Assembly: GCA_015062535.1 (NCBI GenBank)
Contig: SUUK01000007.1
Span: 1-64,000 of the forward strand
Direction: 5' to 3'
Origin: Alphaproteobacteria bacterium
GTDB taxonomy: Bacteria > Pseudomonadota > Alphaproteobacteria > RF32 > CAG-239
Length of the DNA: 64,000 nt
The notes beneath the pieces were generated by a model, which saw only the letters and a list, made by a program, of their open reading frames with translations, was not told the DNA's origin and made no database searches. Both the position numbers and the translations under genes were made by a program. This document shows positions 17,731 to 26,798 of the stretch, one piece after another. How positions within the stretch are numbered: the first letter of the stretch is position 1; the number at the start of each line of letters is the position of its first letter.

Positions 17731-17735
17731 ACAAA

Positions 17736-17769
17736 AAAGAGCAACATACTTTGATGTCGCTCTTTCTAG
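17736..17769 (+). terminator. Terminator of the restriction operon
   Basis: AAAGAGC (17736-17742) pairs with GCTCTTT (17759-17765), with further pairing of the inner ACAT/ATGT, followed by TCTAG. It follows the ATPase stop closely. Confidence 0.65.
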
Positions 17770-18199
17770 TTATGCAAAGTCATAACCCTTACCCTTTCAA
17801 GCAATCTTTACCTTAAATAGTATTGATTACGAATGTTTTGTTTTGCTTGATATATCAAGCATTCTGTTAAAAAGCAGTTTGCTGCAATAAAGCATACATC
17901 TGCAGGTGTTCTAGCCTGAGTAAAATCATAGCACGTTTTTGCTCTTGATACCCAAGATAGTACAGTTAACAATTCTAACACATTTTTCAACCTCCAATCA
18001 GAACCTAGATTTGATAAAACACAACAATATATTGTGTTTTATCGGATTCGTAATACATTGTATTGAAATAAATTTAGATTGTCAAATCAGTGTAAACAAA
18101 AATAATCCACGCCCATTCATTTTTTTGCGGACGAATTAAAAAAAGCTGGGCAGGATGTGTTTATGATAACAAATAAACACATCTCTGAAAGGCTTATAA
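17770..18199. other. Decayed region with fragments and a perfect hairpin
   Basis: No intact gene is convincing. A minus-strand frame at 17808-17990 (Cys-rich, TTG start directly abutting GGAGG) is possible but weak. A perfect 12-bp inverted repeat, GATAAAACACAA (18013-18024) / TTGTGTTTTATC (18032-18043), has a 7-base loop. Plus-strand bases ~18115-18176 translate to 'FADELKKAGQDVFMITNK', which looks like the end of a real protein whose 5' part has decayed. Confidence 0.4.
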
Positions 18200-18579
18200 A
18201 TGCTTGCAACAAATGATAATTCCAGTATTAAATCTTACACTTTAAGCAATTTGATGTCATATTGTTATGGAACTGAACATTATTACACCAACCCCATATA
18301 TTCATTCAAATACACTGATGGAGTAAAGATTTTCTGCGAAAATGCTCAAAGCTATTGGCTCTTAGACATAGTTAATAGTGTATGTCGCTTCTATAAAAGA
18401 ATACACCAAGACCTTATAATCATTAAGCTTATAGTAAACCAAGACAAAAAGCATCTATCAGTTTTGAGGATAATTTGGGAATTTTCTTTACTCAATTTAT
18501 CCCTTTCACCGACTGTCCGGAAGGTGAATGGCTGTTTTATTTTAACGACAACGTATTTTTTTGGAATGGAGAGTACTAA
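18200..18579 (+). pseudogene. DUF6876-like gene split by a frameshift
   Basis: The first frame from ATG 18200 reads 'SYTLSNLMSYCYGTEHYY', then 'YTDGVKIFCENAQSYWLLDI', as in DUF6876 proteins common in plasmid and phage cargo. At the A-run near 18438-18446 the homology jumps frame. The second frame continues SISFEDNLGIFFTQF, PFTDCPEGEWLFYFND and ends NGEY with a stop at 18577-18579. The two pieces together give one full-length protein of ~125 aa. Either the gene is broken by a one-base slip at the A-run, or programmed slippage or an assembly error explains it. The restored stop overlaps the next gene's ATG (TAATG), showing that the intact form was operonic with the ankyrin gene. Confidence 0.65.
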
Positions 18580-19034
18580 TGAATAAGTTATTGAAAGCAT
18601 TAATAGAAAGAGATTTGAACAAAGCAAGAGAACTAATCAAACAAGGTGAAAATCTAAACGAAGCATACAATGAGCATGGTTGGACACCTTTTTTATGGTT
18701 AGTTAAGGAGTTTTATGAAGTTGAGATTGTAGAGGAATTCATCAAATTAGGTGGAGATGTTAATCAATGTACAAAAGAAAACCTCTCGCCATTGATGATT
18801 GCTGTAACCCATAGAAGCTTTCCGGATGTGATAGAACTCCTCATACAATATGGTGCAAATGTTGACCATCAAGACAACTATGGACATACTGCAATTATGA
18901 AACTATTAAAACACCCACAATTAGGTATGAGAAAATCTATCTTGCAAGCCTTAATAGACAATGGTTGCGACTTAACCACCTTACGAAACATCCAAGGGAA
19001 ATCCGCAATAGATATGATTTTGGAGAAGATTTAG
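18579..19034 (+). CDS. Ankyrin-repeat protein, 151 aa
   Basis: Nearly the whole protein is ankyrin repeats: 'GWTPFLWLV', 'ENLSPLMIAVTHRSFPDVIE' with LLIQYGANVDHQDNYGHTAIM, and 'ILQALIDNGCDLTTLRN'. About four repeats make a small binding scaffold with no catalytic part. The start MNKLLKALIE at 18579 has GGAG 8 bases upstream and overlaps the stop of the frameshifted DUF6876 gene, so the pair was translationally coupled. It resembles the ankyrin pair at 2612-3336 in style. The partner is unknown. Confidence 0.8.
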   Translation: MNKLLKALIERDLNKARELIKQGENLNEAYNEHGWTPFLWLVKEFYEVEIVEEFIKLGGDVNQCTKENLSPLMIAVTHRSFPDVIELLIQYGANVDHQDNYGHTAIMKLLKHPQLGMRKSILQALIDNGCDLTTLRNIQGKSAIDMILEKI

Positions 19035-19118
19035 GATGTATTTAAGTATTGAATAAAATTAAAAAATATGATACAATTCCCAAGCATGTATTTAATTTAA
19101 TTGCTTGAGGATAGTCTA

Positions 19119-22100
19119 ATGACAATATATACTACACTTGAAAAATCAATAGATATCAATAGAGCAATTGATGTTATAAAAAAGAAATGCAATAATTTTA
19201 TAGAAGAATATTTAATTTATTTAATTGATTTGTGCGATGATAAAGAATGTCATGAATATAATAAAACTATTAGAGATATAGTTAAATTAATAAACGAATA
19301 TCCAATATATACATTGTGCCATCCATCAATTAGAGAATTTATGTTATTGTATGGCAATAGTCATAGTGCTATTATAACCAATGATATATGTTATAATTTA
19401 ACACCTGAGAAAAAAGAACTTTTTGCTTATTATATGTTGAAGAAAACTAAAATTAAGGAAACAAAAATATCTTTAATTCTAGGTATTAGCTGTAAAAAAA
19501 TAGCAAAAATTTCTAAGGTGAAATATAATATTACCGCAAAATTTGAAACTGTATTTCAGAATTATATTAACAAATTACATTTGGATAGAGAAGATTACAA
19601 AGGGAAAGAATTTAATCAATTAATAAAAGTATTAAATACTATTAGAAATTATTCAAACTGTAATGAATTAGATGTTTCAAATGATAAAGAGTATAAAAAG
19701 ATTATTGAGGTGTACGAATATATCAAAGAGCATAATCAAGAATTATCTAAATATATAAATTTAAATAAATTCATTAGTATGTGTGAAAAAGAGCAAAAAT
19801 ATATGGAAACTATTACTGAATTTAAGAAAATTGAAACAGATTACTATGATATGGTAAAAAATGATATTTTAAGTCGGGATATTTTAAATTGTTGCGAAGA
19901 AAAAATAAATAAAATAGCTAAAGACATCCTTATAGATACAGATATTGATAAAAGATTTAATAAATTAAAAAATAGTATAGCAACGGAAAGAGAAAAAATA
20001 ATAAATAATGAATTTATTAAGATATCAAAAAAATCAGACGACATTAAAGAATATATTAAAAAAAATAGTTACACAAACGATGAAAACAAATTTATTATAG
20101 ATTTTCTAATACAACACAATAGTAATAATATGCAAAAATGGTTTCAAGATAACTTTAATGGAAGAGAAATACTTGATTCCGAAATAGAGACTTATTTAAT
20201 AGAAAATAATATTCATAAAGAACATGTTAAAATAGATTATACATATATAAAAGAGCATAATAGAATATTTATTAGTCGTAAAATCAAAGAAAAAGTAGAC
20301 TCTAAAGAATATATATCTGTAGCAGAAAAAAAAGAATTATATTCACAATTTAAGTTATATAGTGTAGAGTTAGAAAATTTAATTAATGAACATAATCAAG
20401 AATATATTGAGCAAGAAATATCAAAATATTCTGATTGCTTTTATATTAACGGATATGAGCTTAATAAAGAACAAAAAGAAGCAATAGTTACAGATGAAAT
20501 AAGCCAATTAGTTGTTGCAGGTGCTGGTTGTGGTAAAACAAGTATGTTACTTGGAAAAGTTATATATTTGATAGAAAAAGGTATAAATCCATCTGAAATT
20601 TTATTGCTTTCATATACAAATAAGACTGTTGCTGATTTAAATAATCGATTAAACAAAATACAAATTTCCCAATTATGCAAAACTTTTCACTCATTAGGAA
20701 ATCAATACACAAAGAAAAAATATGATGAAAATATAAGTATAGAAAGAGTTGTAAGTAACATAATACACCCTAAAGAAAATTATAATGAGCAAAATAAAGA
20801 CAAAACAAATATCATTAAATTGATAATAAAAGCAATTTCAGAAATATATAAGCCTGTAGAAGCAAATAACTTAAAAAAGGACATTCTTAAATATATAGCT
20901 AAATATCCACGTTCAACTGACATATCTCTAGATGATGGAAAACACAAATTACAAGAACTGTCAGAACAAAAAATTCCAACCTTAAAATATTTTGTTAATA
21001 AAGCATATTCTGAAAGCACATCACAAAAAGTAAGCAATTATGAGAAAAAACAAGTTAGTATTAATGGTGAAAAAGTAAAAAGTTTAGCAGAAGCACAAAT
21101 TGCTAATTTTTTATTTGTTAATGGTGTTAATTATCAATATGAAGCTGTATATGAAGAAGATTTTTACAGTATAGATGAAAACAATATAGAGCAAAAATGC
21201 TCGTGTTTATACAATCCTGATTTTTGTATTACTAATAAAGATGGAACGAAGATATGGCTTGAACATTTTAGTGTAACAAATGAACCTGATGGAATTCATG
21301 CACGTTGGTTAACAACTGAAGATGAAAAAGAATATATTTCTTCAATGAAAAACAAACAATATACACATAAAAAGAATAATACTATTTTGATTGAAACTAA
21401 TTCAGATGACTATCGTGAAGATAAATTATTAGCTAAATTAGAAAAACTATTAAAACAATATAATGTAGAATTAAATCCACTATCGGAAGAGAAAATATTA
21501 GAATATATTCAAAAATTACATGATCGCCAAATGATAAAAAGTTATACAGATTATTTTGAAAGATTTATAAATTTATTCAAATCTCAATCAACTCTACATC
21601 CCCAATATCGAACATTAGAAGAATTAAAACGCCATTTATTGATAACGCATTACCGAAATGTTGAAAAAGAGCAAATCATAGATTTTTTCAACATTATTGA
21701 ACCCATTTACGATTTATATGAAAAAGTATTAAAGAAAATGGAGCGTGTAGATTTCAATGATATGATAGATGAAGCTATTAAAAAAATTACAATTAATGGT
21801 TTATCTGAAAAATACAAATATATTCTTGTAGATGAATACCAAGATATCACATATAAACGCTACGAATTTTTGCATCTATTACAAGAGAAAAGCAATGCTA
21901 AAATATTCTGTGTTGGAGATGACTGGCAATCAATTTATGGTTTTAGTGGAAGTGATATATCATTATTTACAGATTTTAATTCAATGTTTCCAAATACGCA
22001 AAAGCATCTTAAATTAAATACAACATATCGTAATTCAAACGAACTTATAAATATTGCGGGCAATTTTATTCAAAAAAATCCTATGCAACTAAAAAAAGAA

Positions 22101-22955
22101 TTAATATCTCAAGGAAAAAATAAAGATAACAAACAATCGGTTAAAGGTGTGTATTATCATTTTGCAAATAACGATTCTAAAAATATTATATCTTCATTAA
22201 AAATAGCCATAGAAGATATTATGAAACAATATAAAACAGGTGAAACTATTTGTGTTATTGGAAGATATAATATAAACAAATCAAACTCATATTTTATTCC
22301 TAAATTTAATGAAGAAGAAAATGATGATTTATATTATTTTAATCAAGATAATAATGGTAATATAAAAATAAGATATGAAAAATATCGTGATTTAGATATT
22401 TTATTCTCAACAATTCATAAGGCTAAAGGCTTAGAATACGATTATGCAATCTTTTTAGATGGTGACGAAAATTTTCCATATACAAAGCCAGAAGATTTTC
22501 TTTTACTACCGTTATTACACAAAAAAGAAACTTATCCAAATGAAGAAGAACGAAGGATGTTTTACGTTGCTTTAACAAGGTGCAAGAAAAATGTCTATTT
22601 GTTAATAAATGAATATACTCCTTCATTATTTTACAAAGAAATACAATCGCAAATAATTCATATAAATGATACATTAATAGAATATTGCCTAAAGAATAAC
22701 AAAGAAATTTGCCCGAATTGCCATAATGGAATATATGAAGAGCATGAAAATAAATTTGGTAGCAAATTTTGGGCTTGTAATAACTTAAACTGTAATATTT
22801 CAACAACAAATAAAATAACAAAGGAAACAAGAAAATGTCCAAAATGTAAAGAGGGTTATTTAGTTGTAAGAACAGGTCCTAATGGAAACTTTTTAGGATG
22901 CACTAATTATAAAAATAAACATAAACATTGTGATCATACTGAATCAATAAAATAG
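19119..22955 (+). CDS. Large UvrD/HelIV-like helicase with inserted nuclease-like domain and zinc fingers, 1278 aa
   Basis: The first ~440 residues are helical and unrecognised. The superfamily 1A motor follows: Walker A VVAGAGCGKTS at ~467, 'LLLSYTNKTVADLNNR' (Ia), 'ILVDEYQDIT' at ~904, 'CVGDDWQSIYGFSGSD', 'STIHKAKGLEYD' and 'FYVALTRCKKNVYLL'. Between motifs Ia and II, residues ~655-715 ('SLAEAQIANFLFVNGVNYQY', 'LYNPDFCI', 'IWLEHF') look like a PD-(D/E)XK-type nuclease. The C-terminus has two topoisomerase-like Cys4 fingers (CPNCHNG...CNNLNC; CPKCKEG...C). It is probably a DNA helicase-nuclease of defence or repair. Start 19119 follows GAGG. Confidence 0.85.
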   Translation: MTIYTTLEKSIDINRAIDVIKKKCNNFIEEYLIYLIDLCDDKECHEYNKTIRDIVKLINEYPIYTLCHPSIREFMLLYGNSHSAIITNDICYNLTPEKKELFAYYMLKKTKIKETKISLILGISCKKIAKISKVKYNITAKFETVFQNYINKLHLDREDYKGKEFNQLIKVLNTIRNYSNCNELDVSNDKEYKKIIEVYEYIKEHNQELSKYINLNKFISMCEKEQKYMETITEFKKIETDYYDMVKNDILSRDILNCCEEKINKIAKDILIDTDIDKRFNKLKNSIATEREKIINNEFIKISKKSDDIKEYIKKNSYTNDENKFIIDFLIQHNSNNMQKWFQDNFNGREILDSEIETYLIENNIHKEHVKIDYTYIKEHNRIFISRKIKEKVDSKEYISVAEKKELYSQFKLYSVELENLINEHNQEYIEQEISKYSDCFYINGYELNKEQKEAIVTDEISQLVVAGAGCGKTSMLLGKVIYLIEKGINPSEILLLSYTNKTVADLNNRLNKIQISQLCKTFHSLGNQYTKKKYDENISIERVVSNIIHPKENYNEQNKDKTNIIKLIIKAISEIYKPVEANNLKKDILKYIAKYPRSTDISLDDGKHKLQELSEQKIPTLKYFVNKAYSESTSQKVSNYEKKQVSINGEKVKSLAEAQIANFLFVNGVNYQYEAVYEEDFYSIDENNIEQKCSCLYNPDFCITNKDGTKIWLEHFSVTNEPDGIHARWLTTEDEKEYISSMKNKQYTHKKNNTILIETNSDDYREDKLLAKLEKLLKQYNVELNPLSEEKILEYIQKLHDRQMIKSYTDYFERFINLFKSQSTLHPQYRTLEELKRHLLITHYRNVEKEQIIDFFNIIEPIYDLYEKVLKKMERVDFNDMIDEAIKKITINGLSEKYKYILVDEYQDITYKRYEFLHLLQEKSNAKIFCVGDDWQSIYGFSGSDISLFTDFNSMFPNTQKHLKLNTTYRNSNELINIAGNFIQKNPMQLKKELISQGKNKDNKQSVKGVYYHFANNDSKNIISSLKIAIEDIMKQYKTGETICVIGRYNINKSNSYFIPKFNEEENDDLYYFNQDNNGNIKIRYEKYRDLDILFSTIHKAKGLEYDYAIFLDGDENFPYTKPEDFLLLPLLHKKETYPNEEERRMFYVALTRCKKNVYLLINEYTPSLFYKEIQSQIIHINDTLIEYCLKNNKEICPNCHNGIYEEHENKFGSKFWACNNLNCNISTTNKITKETRKCPKCKEGYLVVRTGPNGNFLGCTNYKNKHKHCDHTESIK

Positions 22956-23018
22956 AGATTTTTCAATATTAGATTCCATATTTTAATCAAAAACTCAAAT
23001 TTTTAGATAAATAAAAAT

Positions 23019-23417
23019 ATGAGTATAAGAAATGTATTAAATAATTTAGATTTAGTTCTATCAAAGAAAGGCCAAATATTAAGAAGACCTGATATTGGAA
23101 CTATTGTGATAAAAGATAGTGGAATTTGCACACATAATCATATTCCATTTACTTTAGAGAACTTAGTCAGACTTTGGACTGAGAACACTCGTTGGAAAAT
23201 CAAATATAATGGACACCCTATATACATCTATAAAATCAAAACAATTAATTACAAATTTAATATTGTTGCCTTTGGGTGGGATGAAACTCTTCAAAAGCCA
23301 GTTAAATTAAATGGCTTATCTTATGATCAGTTGTTTAATGATGCTGTAAAGGTTGGAGTTCGTCCACCAAACTCCACAGTTAAACTTAATGATGCAATAG
23401 AAGTATTAAGAGGATAG
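23019..23417 (+). CDS. Hypothetical protein, 132 aa
   Basis: Unrecognised soluble protein beginning MSIRNVLNNLDLVLSKKGQ. It mixes strands and helices and has no membrane segment or clear catalytic residues. The frame is intact, but no good ribosome-binding site precedes ATG 23019, so the start is uncertain. It lies 63 bases after the helicase and could be co-transcribed with it. It converges on the HEPN-like gene, with 4 bases between the stops. Function unknown. Confidence 0.5.
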   Translation: MSIRNVLNNLDLVLSKKGQILRRPDIGTIVIKDSGICTHNHIPFTLENLVRLWTENTRWKIKYNGHPIYIYKIKTINYKFNIVAFGWDETLQKPVKLNGLSYDQLFNDAVKVGVRPPNSTVKLNDAIEVLRG

Positions 23418-23421
23418 TTTT

Positions 23422-23883
23422 CTATAACTCTCTTATTGCATACGTTAGAAATTTATTTAACTTTACGAATAATTCAAACTGGCTATCGAGTTCAGTCCAA
23501 TCTTTAAGACCATGAAACATATTGTTTCTAATCCTATATATAGCAAGAAGTCCACCAATAAGAGATGTCTGTCCAGATGAATTTATAAAATCTCTTATGC
23601 AGATTTTTTCAATTTCTTTTATACCTCTACCTAGAGATAATCTTTCGTTAATATAGCGAGGTGTATCTTCATTGTATAAATCTCTTCTTTCAGTCAAAGT
23701 AGTGGCTAAATTTTGCCAGTTTATATTTGTATTTCTTCTAGAAACAAGTTTAGCTAATTTATCAGTATTACAGTCATTTTCGCATTTTTCTTTTTCAAAT
23801 ATATTCCAAAGAATTGTGAATTTACCAATTTCCATCACAGTTTCTGTGTTTAGTTCTCTATTATTAATATTAATTATTGGCAT
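23422..23883 (-). CDS. HEPN-like protein, 153 aa
   Basis: The C-terminal part contains 'LAIYRIRNNMFHGLKDW'. RNNMFH is the R-x4-H motif of HEPN domains, as in the protein at 9217-9693 (RNNLFHG). Most of the chain is helical. GGAG precedes the ATG. It lies 26 bases downstream of the beta-helix-like gene at 23910, probably in one minus-strand operon. Ribonuclease or nucleotidyl-related activity in toxin or defence systems is typical of the clan, but cannot be confirmed here. Confidence 0.65.
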   Translation of the reverse strand: MPIININNRELNTETVMEIGKFTILWNIFEKEKCENDCNTDKLAKLVSRRNTNINWQNLATTLTERRDLYNEDTPRYINERLSLGRGIKEIEKICIRDFINSSGQTSLIGGLLAIYRIRNNMFHGLKDWTELDSQFELFVKLNKFLTYAIREL

Positions 23884-23909
23884 AGTATCTCCTATTTTGA
23901 TTTTGATGA

Positions 23910-25022
23910 TTATTCTTCATTCTCTTTATATTTCTGCCTTAGTTCTTTTAGTTTATCCCAATCTTTAGCTTTATAGGCAAGCAAAGCTTCAACAGGGTAT
24001 TTAATATTCTTACCTTCACCAATAAAAGGTATTGAATCTCTTGATGGGGTTTCTCTATCTTTCTTTCTCTTCTGACCAAGGTATGATACAGATTTTTCCA
24101 ATAAGTATGCAGCATATTCAGATTTTAAGAAACCTGTTTCATAAGCAACTTTATATGCAGCATAATCAAAATCAGTAGTTTCTTTTGTTGTTTGGTTTAG
24201 TCCTAATTCTTCTATTTCAAGCAAGTACTTATTTGATTTTAATGTGTTAGCAAATTTTTCTTGAGCTTCTAACATTCCTTTACTATTAGCATTAAAGAAT
24301 GCAAAGTTCTTAAAAGTGCAGTTTTCAGATAATTTTAATGAATTAATCTTAAATGGATTGAAAAATGAAAGATTTTTCAAAACAGCAGTTCCTTTTATAT
24401 TAGTATCTTCTATTTCAAACTTTCCACTAAATTGAGTATCTCTAATTACAAATTTAGATTCAGAACCAAAAGTTGTTTTACTAAAATTTACAATACTGTT
24501 TTCATTAAAAACACATTCTTCAATATAAAACATAGAATTAATCATAATGTTTTTGTATTCAAAAGCTTCTCTAAATTTACATTTGTTAAAAATAATGTTA
24601 GAGTTTATATTATTTGAAATAATTAAATCTCTTTCAAATATACAATTTCTAAAACACAAATCAACTTCTGTTTGTTCTTCTATTTTTACTGGAGTAATAA
24701 AACGGCAATCTATAAAAAAGACACCTTCGATTAATAGTTTTTTGTTGATGTTCTTTGGTGTATTAGAAAACATATGTCTTAATAATACAATATTATTGAT
24801 GCTAAAGGATAATCTTTCAAAAATTAAAATCCATCCATGATTACCACCAGCAATTCTAACACCAAAGCAAATTTGAGTTGACGGCAAAGGTCTTTCGCTT
24901 ATTAATCTATCATAAAGTTGTTCTACTGTAAGGTGTAGAGGTTCATGTATTGTTTGTTTTCCATAAAGACATATATTTTTATCATATGCTGATTTAAAAT
25001 AACTAATTTCTTCATCATACAT
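23910..25022 (-). CDS. Hypothetical protein with pentapeptide/beta-helix-like core, 370 aa
   Basis: Residues ~95-255 show a periodic pattern of F/C and L ('FFIDCRF', 'LCFRNCIFE', 'IIFNKCKF', 'FYIEECVF', 'FVIRDTQF', 'FEIEDTN'). This is the repeat style of a right-handed beta-helix related to pentapeptide-repeat proteins. The N-terminal ~90 residues and the Lys-rich C-terminal helix are unrecognised. The start is supported by GGAG 8 bases upstream. It is followed by the HEPN-like gene in the same orientation. A scaffold or immunity-type role is possible, but nothing decisive is visible. Confidence 0.6.
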   Translation of the reverse strand: MYDEEISYFKSAYDKNICLYGKQTIHEPLHLTVEQLYDRLISERPLPSTQICFGVRIAGGNHGWILIFERLSFSINNIVLLRHMFSNTPKNINKKLLIEGVFFIDCRFITPVKIEEQTEVDLCFRNCIFERDLIISNNINSNIIFNKCKFREAFEYKNIMINSMFYIEECVFNENSIVNFSKTTFGSESKFVIRDTQFSGKFEIEDTNIKGTAVLKNLSFFNPFKINSLKLSENCTFKNFAFFNANSKGMLEAQEKFANTLKSNKYLLEIEELGLNQTTKETTDFDYAAYKVAYETGFLKSEYAAYLLEKSVSYLGQKRKKDRETPSRDSIPFIGEGKNIKYPVEALLAYKAKDWDKLKELRQKYKENEE

Positions 25023-25091
25023 AATTGCACTCCATTCAAATTTACATAAGAAACCTTAAAACATTAAATCTCAAAAGTCCAGATTTTTAAA

Positions 25092-25121
25092 AATGTTAAA
25101 AAATCCATCTTTTTTAACATT
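25092..25121 (-). terminator. Terminator downstream of the DUF4143 ATPase
   Basis: AATGTTAAAAAA pairs with TTTTTTAACATT around a 6-base loop, followed on the minus strand by a T-rich tract. It lies 112 bases beyond the ATPase stop. More TTTAAC/GTTAAA words lie between. Confidence 0.6.
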
Positions 25122-25232
25122 ATCCTTGTGTTGCTTGGTTTTCCTAGTGTTTTTGAAAAGGCAGTTTTTACCTTAAATACATAATGTTAAACTTTGTTAT
25201 TTAACCTAACTTTTTTTAACATTTTGATTTTT

Positions 25233-26546
25233 TTATTCAAAAATTTTATCGTTCAAAATATTTTCCATCATATACAATGGAACATTATAAAGACCTTCAT
25301 TTATTTCAAAACCAGCTAAAGATGTTCTTATAGATTTCTCTGGTTGATATTTCTGTCTGTAGGTTGCCAAACTTTTTGCTTTAAAATTTGTAGAGGCTTT
25401 TACTTCAATAGGTATTACTTGATTTGTTTTTTGAATAACAAAATCTACTTCTGCGGTTCCTGTATCAGTACCCCAATATGTAACAGGTATATCATCATAG
25501 TTCTTTAACTCTTGCAAAACGTATTGTTCTGTTAATGCCCCTTTGAATTCTTCAAAAATCTTGTTACCATCAATAATTGTTTTTGCATCAAGCATTGCTT
25601 TAGCACCTAACAGACCTGTATCCAACATATACAACTTAAATGCTGAGTTTTCTTCATATCCTGAAATAGGTAAATCCGGTTTGGTTATTTTATTTACTTT
25701 GTATATCAATCCGGTTAAGTTTAACCAATCTACTGCCGCTTCATATTCACGAGCTCTTGCACCTTGTTTTACATCTTTATATACAAATTTATTATTTTCT
25801 TTTGCTAACTGTGAAGGAATTGAATTCCATACAGCGGTAATTTTTGCAACATTTGAACTTTCGGTATATTTTGAAAAATCTTCTTTATAGCCGGCAAGTA
25901 TTGCATTTTGAATGTTACGCACTTCTGCCATATCTTTATTATTTGCAAAATACTTAACAACTTCAGGCATTCCACCTACAAACATATATTGTTTTAATAA
26001 ATTAGTACATTTATCTTGGAAATTTTTAACTACATCCCAATTAGAATTATAAATTAACTCAGATAACTGTTTTTCTCCAATAGCATCTAGAAATTCACAA
26101 AAACTCATTGGATACAAATCTAAAAAATTAACCTGACCTACAGGGAACGAAAATTTCTTTTGACGTACAGCAACACCCAATAAACTACCAGCTGCCATAA
26201 TATGATAATCTGGAGCATTTTCTTTAAAGAACTTTAATGCATTTAAGGCTCTTTCACATTCTTGTATCTCATCTAATATAATCAAAGTATCATTAGGTGT
26301 AATTTGTACGTTGGTTAAAACATTTAAGCCAAGTAAAATGTTTTCTAAATCATAATTTCCTTCAAAAATATTCATTGCTTCGGGAGTATCAACAAAACTA
26401 ATATATGCAAATTTTTTATATTGTGTTTTTGCAAACTCTTTCATTAACCAAGTTTTACCAACTTGTCTTGCACCTCTTATTACTAAAGGCTTACGATTAG
26501 GATTGTTTTTCCATGATTTTAACTTACTAAATGCATATCTTTCCAT
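25233..26546 (-). CDS. AAA_14/DUF4143 ATPase, 437 aa
   Basis: Walker A 'IRGARQVGKTWL' at ~22-33, then Walker B 'LIILDEIQECERAL' at ~95. The AAA sensor region follows ('MAAGSLLGVAVRQKKFSFPV'). The C-terminal DUF4143 domain ends with the PD-(D/E)XK-like 'EVDFVIQKTNQVIPIEVK' (D...ExK) at ~380. These widespread proteins are thought to be mobile or competing accessory ATPases of unknown role. The AAGGAG site fits the ATG at 26546. Just upstream lies the 32-bp-period repeat array, the likely control region. Confidence 0.88.
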   Translation of the reverse strand: MERYAFSKLKSWKNNPNRKPLVIRGARQVGKTWLMKEFAKTQYKKFAYISFVDTPEAMNIFEGNYDLENILLGLNVLTNVQITPNDTLIILDEIQECERALNALKFFKENAPDYHIMAAGSLLGVAVRQKKFSFPVGQVNFLDLYPMSFCEFLDAIGEKQLSELIYNSNWDVVKNFQDKCTNLLKQYMFVGGMPEVVKYFANNKDMAEVRNIQNAILAGYKEDFSKYTESSNVAKITAVWNSIPSQLAKENNKFVYKDVKQGARAREYEAAVDWLNLTGLIYKVNKITKPDLPISGYEENSAFKLYMLDTGLLGAKAMLDAKTIIDGNKIFEEFKGALTEQYVLQELKNYDDIPVTYWGTDTGTAEVDFVIQKTNQVIPIEVKASTNFKAKSLATYRQKYQPEKSIRTSLAGFEINEGLYNVPLYMMENILNDKIFE

Positions 26547-26586
26547 AGTTCATCTCCTTAGTTTAAGTAATATTATATGCTTTAAA

Positions 26587-26735
26587 TCACATTTTTCAAG
26601 GGAAAATTTAAATAAAAATCACATTTTCCTAACGAAAAATCACAAAATTATCACATTTTCCAAAGGAAAGATTGTTAAATAATCACATTTTTCTAACGAA
26701 AAAATGTTAAACCATCACTTTTTTAACATTTTAAG
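26587..26735. repeat. 32-bp tandem repeat array (five units)
   Basis: TCAC begins at 26587, 26619, 26651, 26683 and 26715, a step of exactly 32 bases each time. The first ~20 bases of each unit are conserved as TCACATTTTYCWARSGAAAA and the other ~12 vary. The fifth is partial (TCACTTTTTTAAC). Each conserved core is an imperfect palindrome (TTTTCC..GGAAA). It sits in the gap between the divergent ATPase and recombinase genes and is probably an operator or integrase arm-site array. Confidence 0.75.
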
Positions 26736-26798
26736 CCTTGACGAACTGAATCTGGCCCGACAGGATTATCTATATAAAATATAGAGAAAGGATTAGTT

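Noticed and set aside
17808..17990. 60-aa Cys-rich minus-strand gene
   Set aside because: Its only start is a TTG touching the GGAGG site, which leaves no spacing, and it lies in decayed sequence.
18391..18627. Minus-strand 78-aa frame
   Set aside because: It overlaps the DUF6876-like sequence and the ankyrin start and has no supporting signals.
16009..22955. Gabija system (GajA plus GajB)
   Set aside because: The ATPase-TOPRIM gene is locked to a restriction operon with its own terminator, and the UvrD-like protein is twice the size of GajB and 1.4 kb away behind unrelated genes.
26587..26735. CRISPR array
   Set aside because: The period is regular, but the conserved part is only ~20 bases, the variable part ~12 bases, and no cas genes are present.
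26750..26771. Left attachment copy of the tRNA-Thr 3' end
   Set aside because: Only a 7-base match (CCGACAG) exists near the recombinase, too short to call a repeat.
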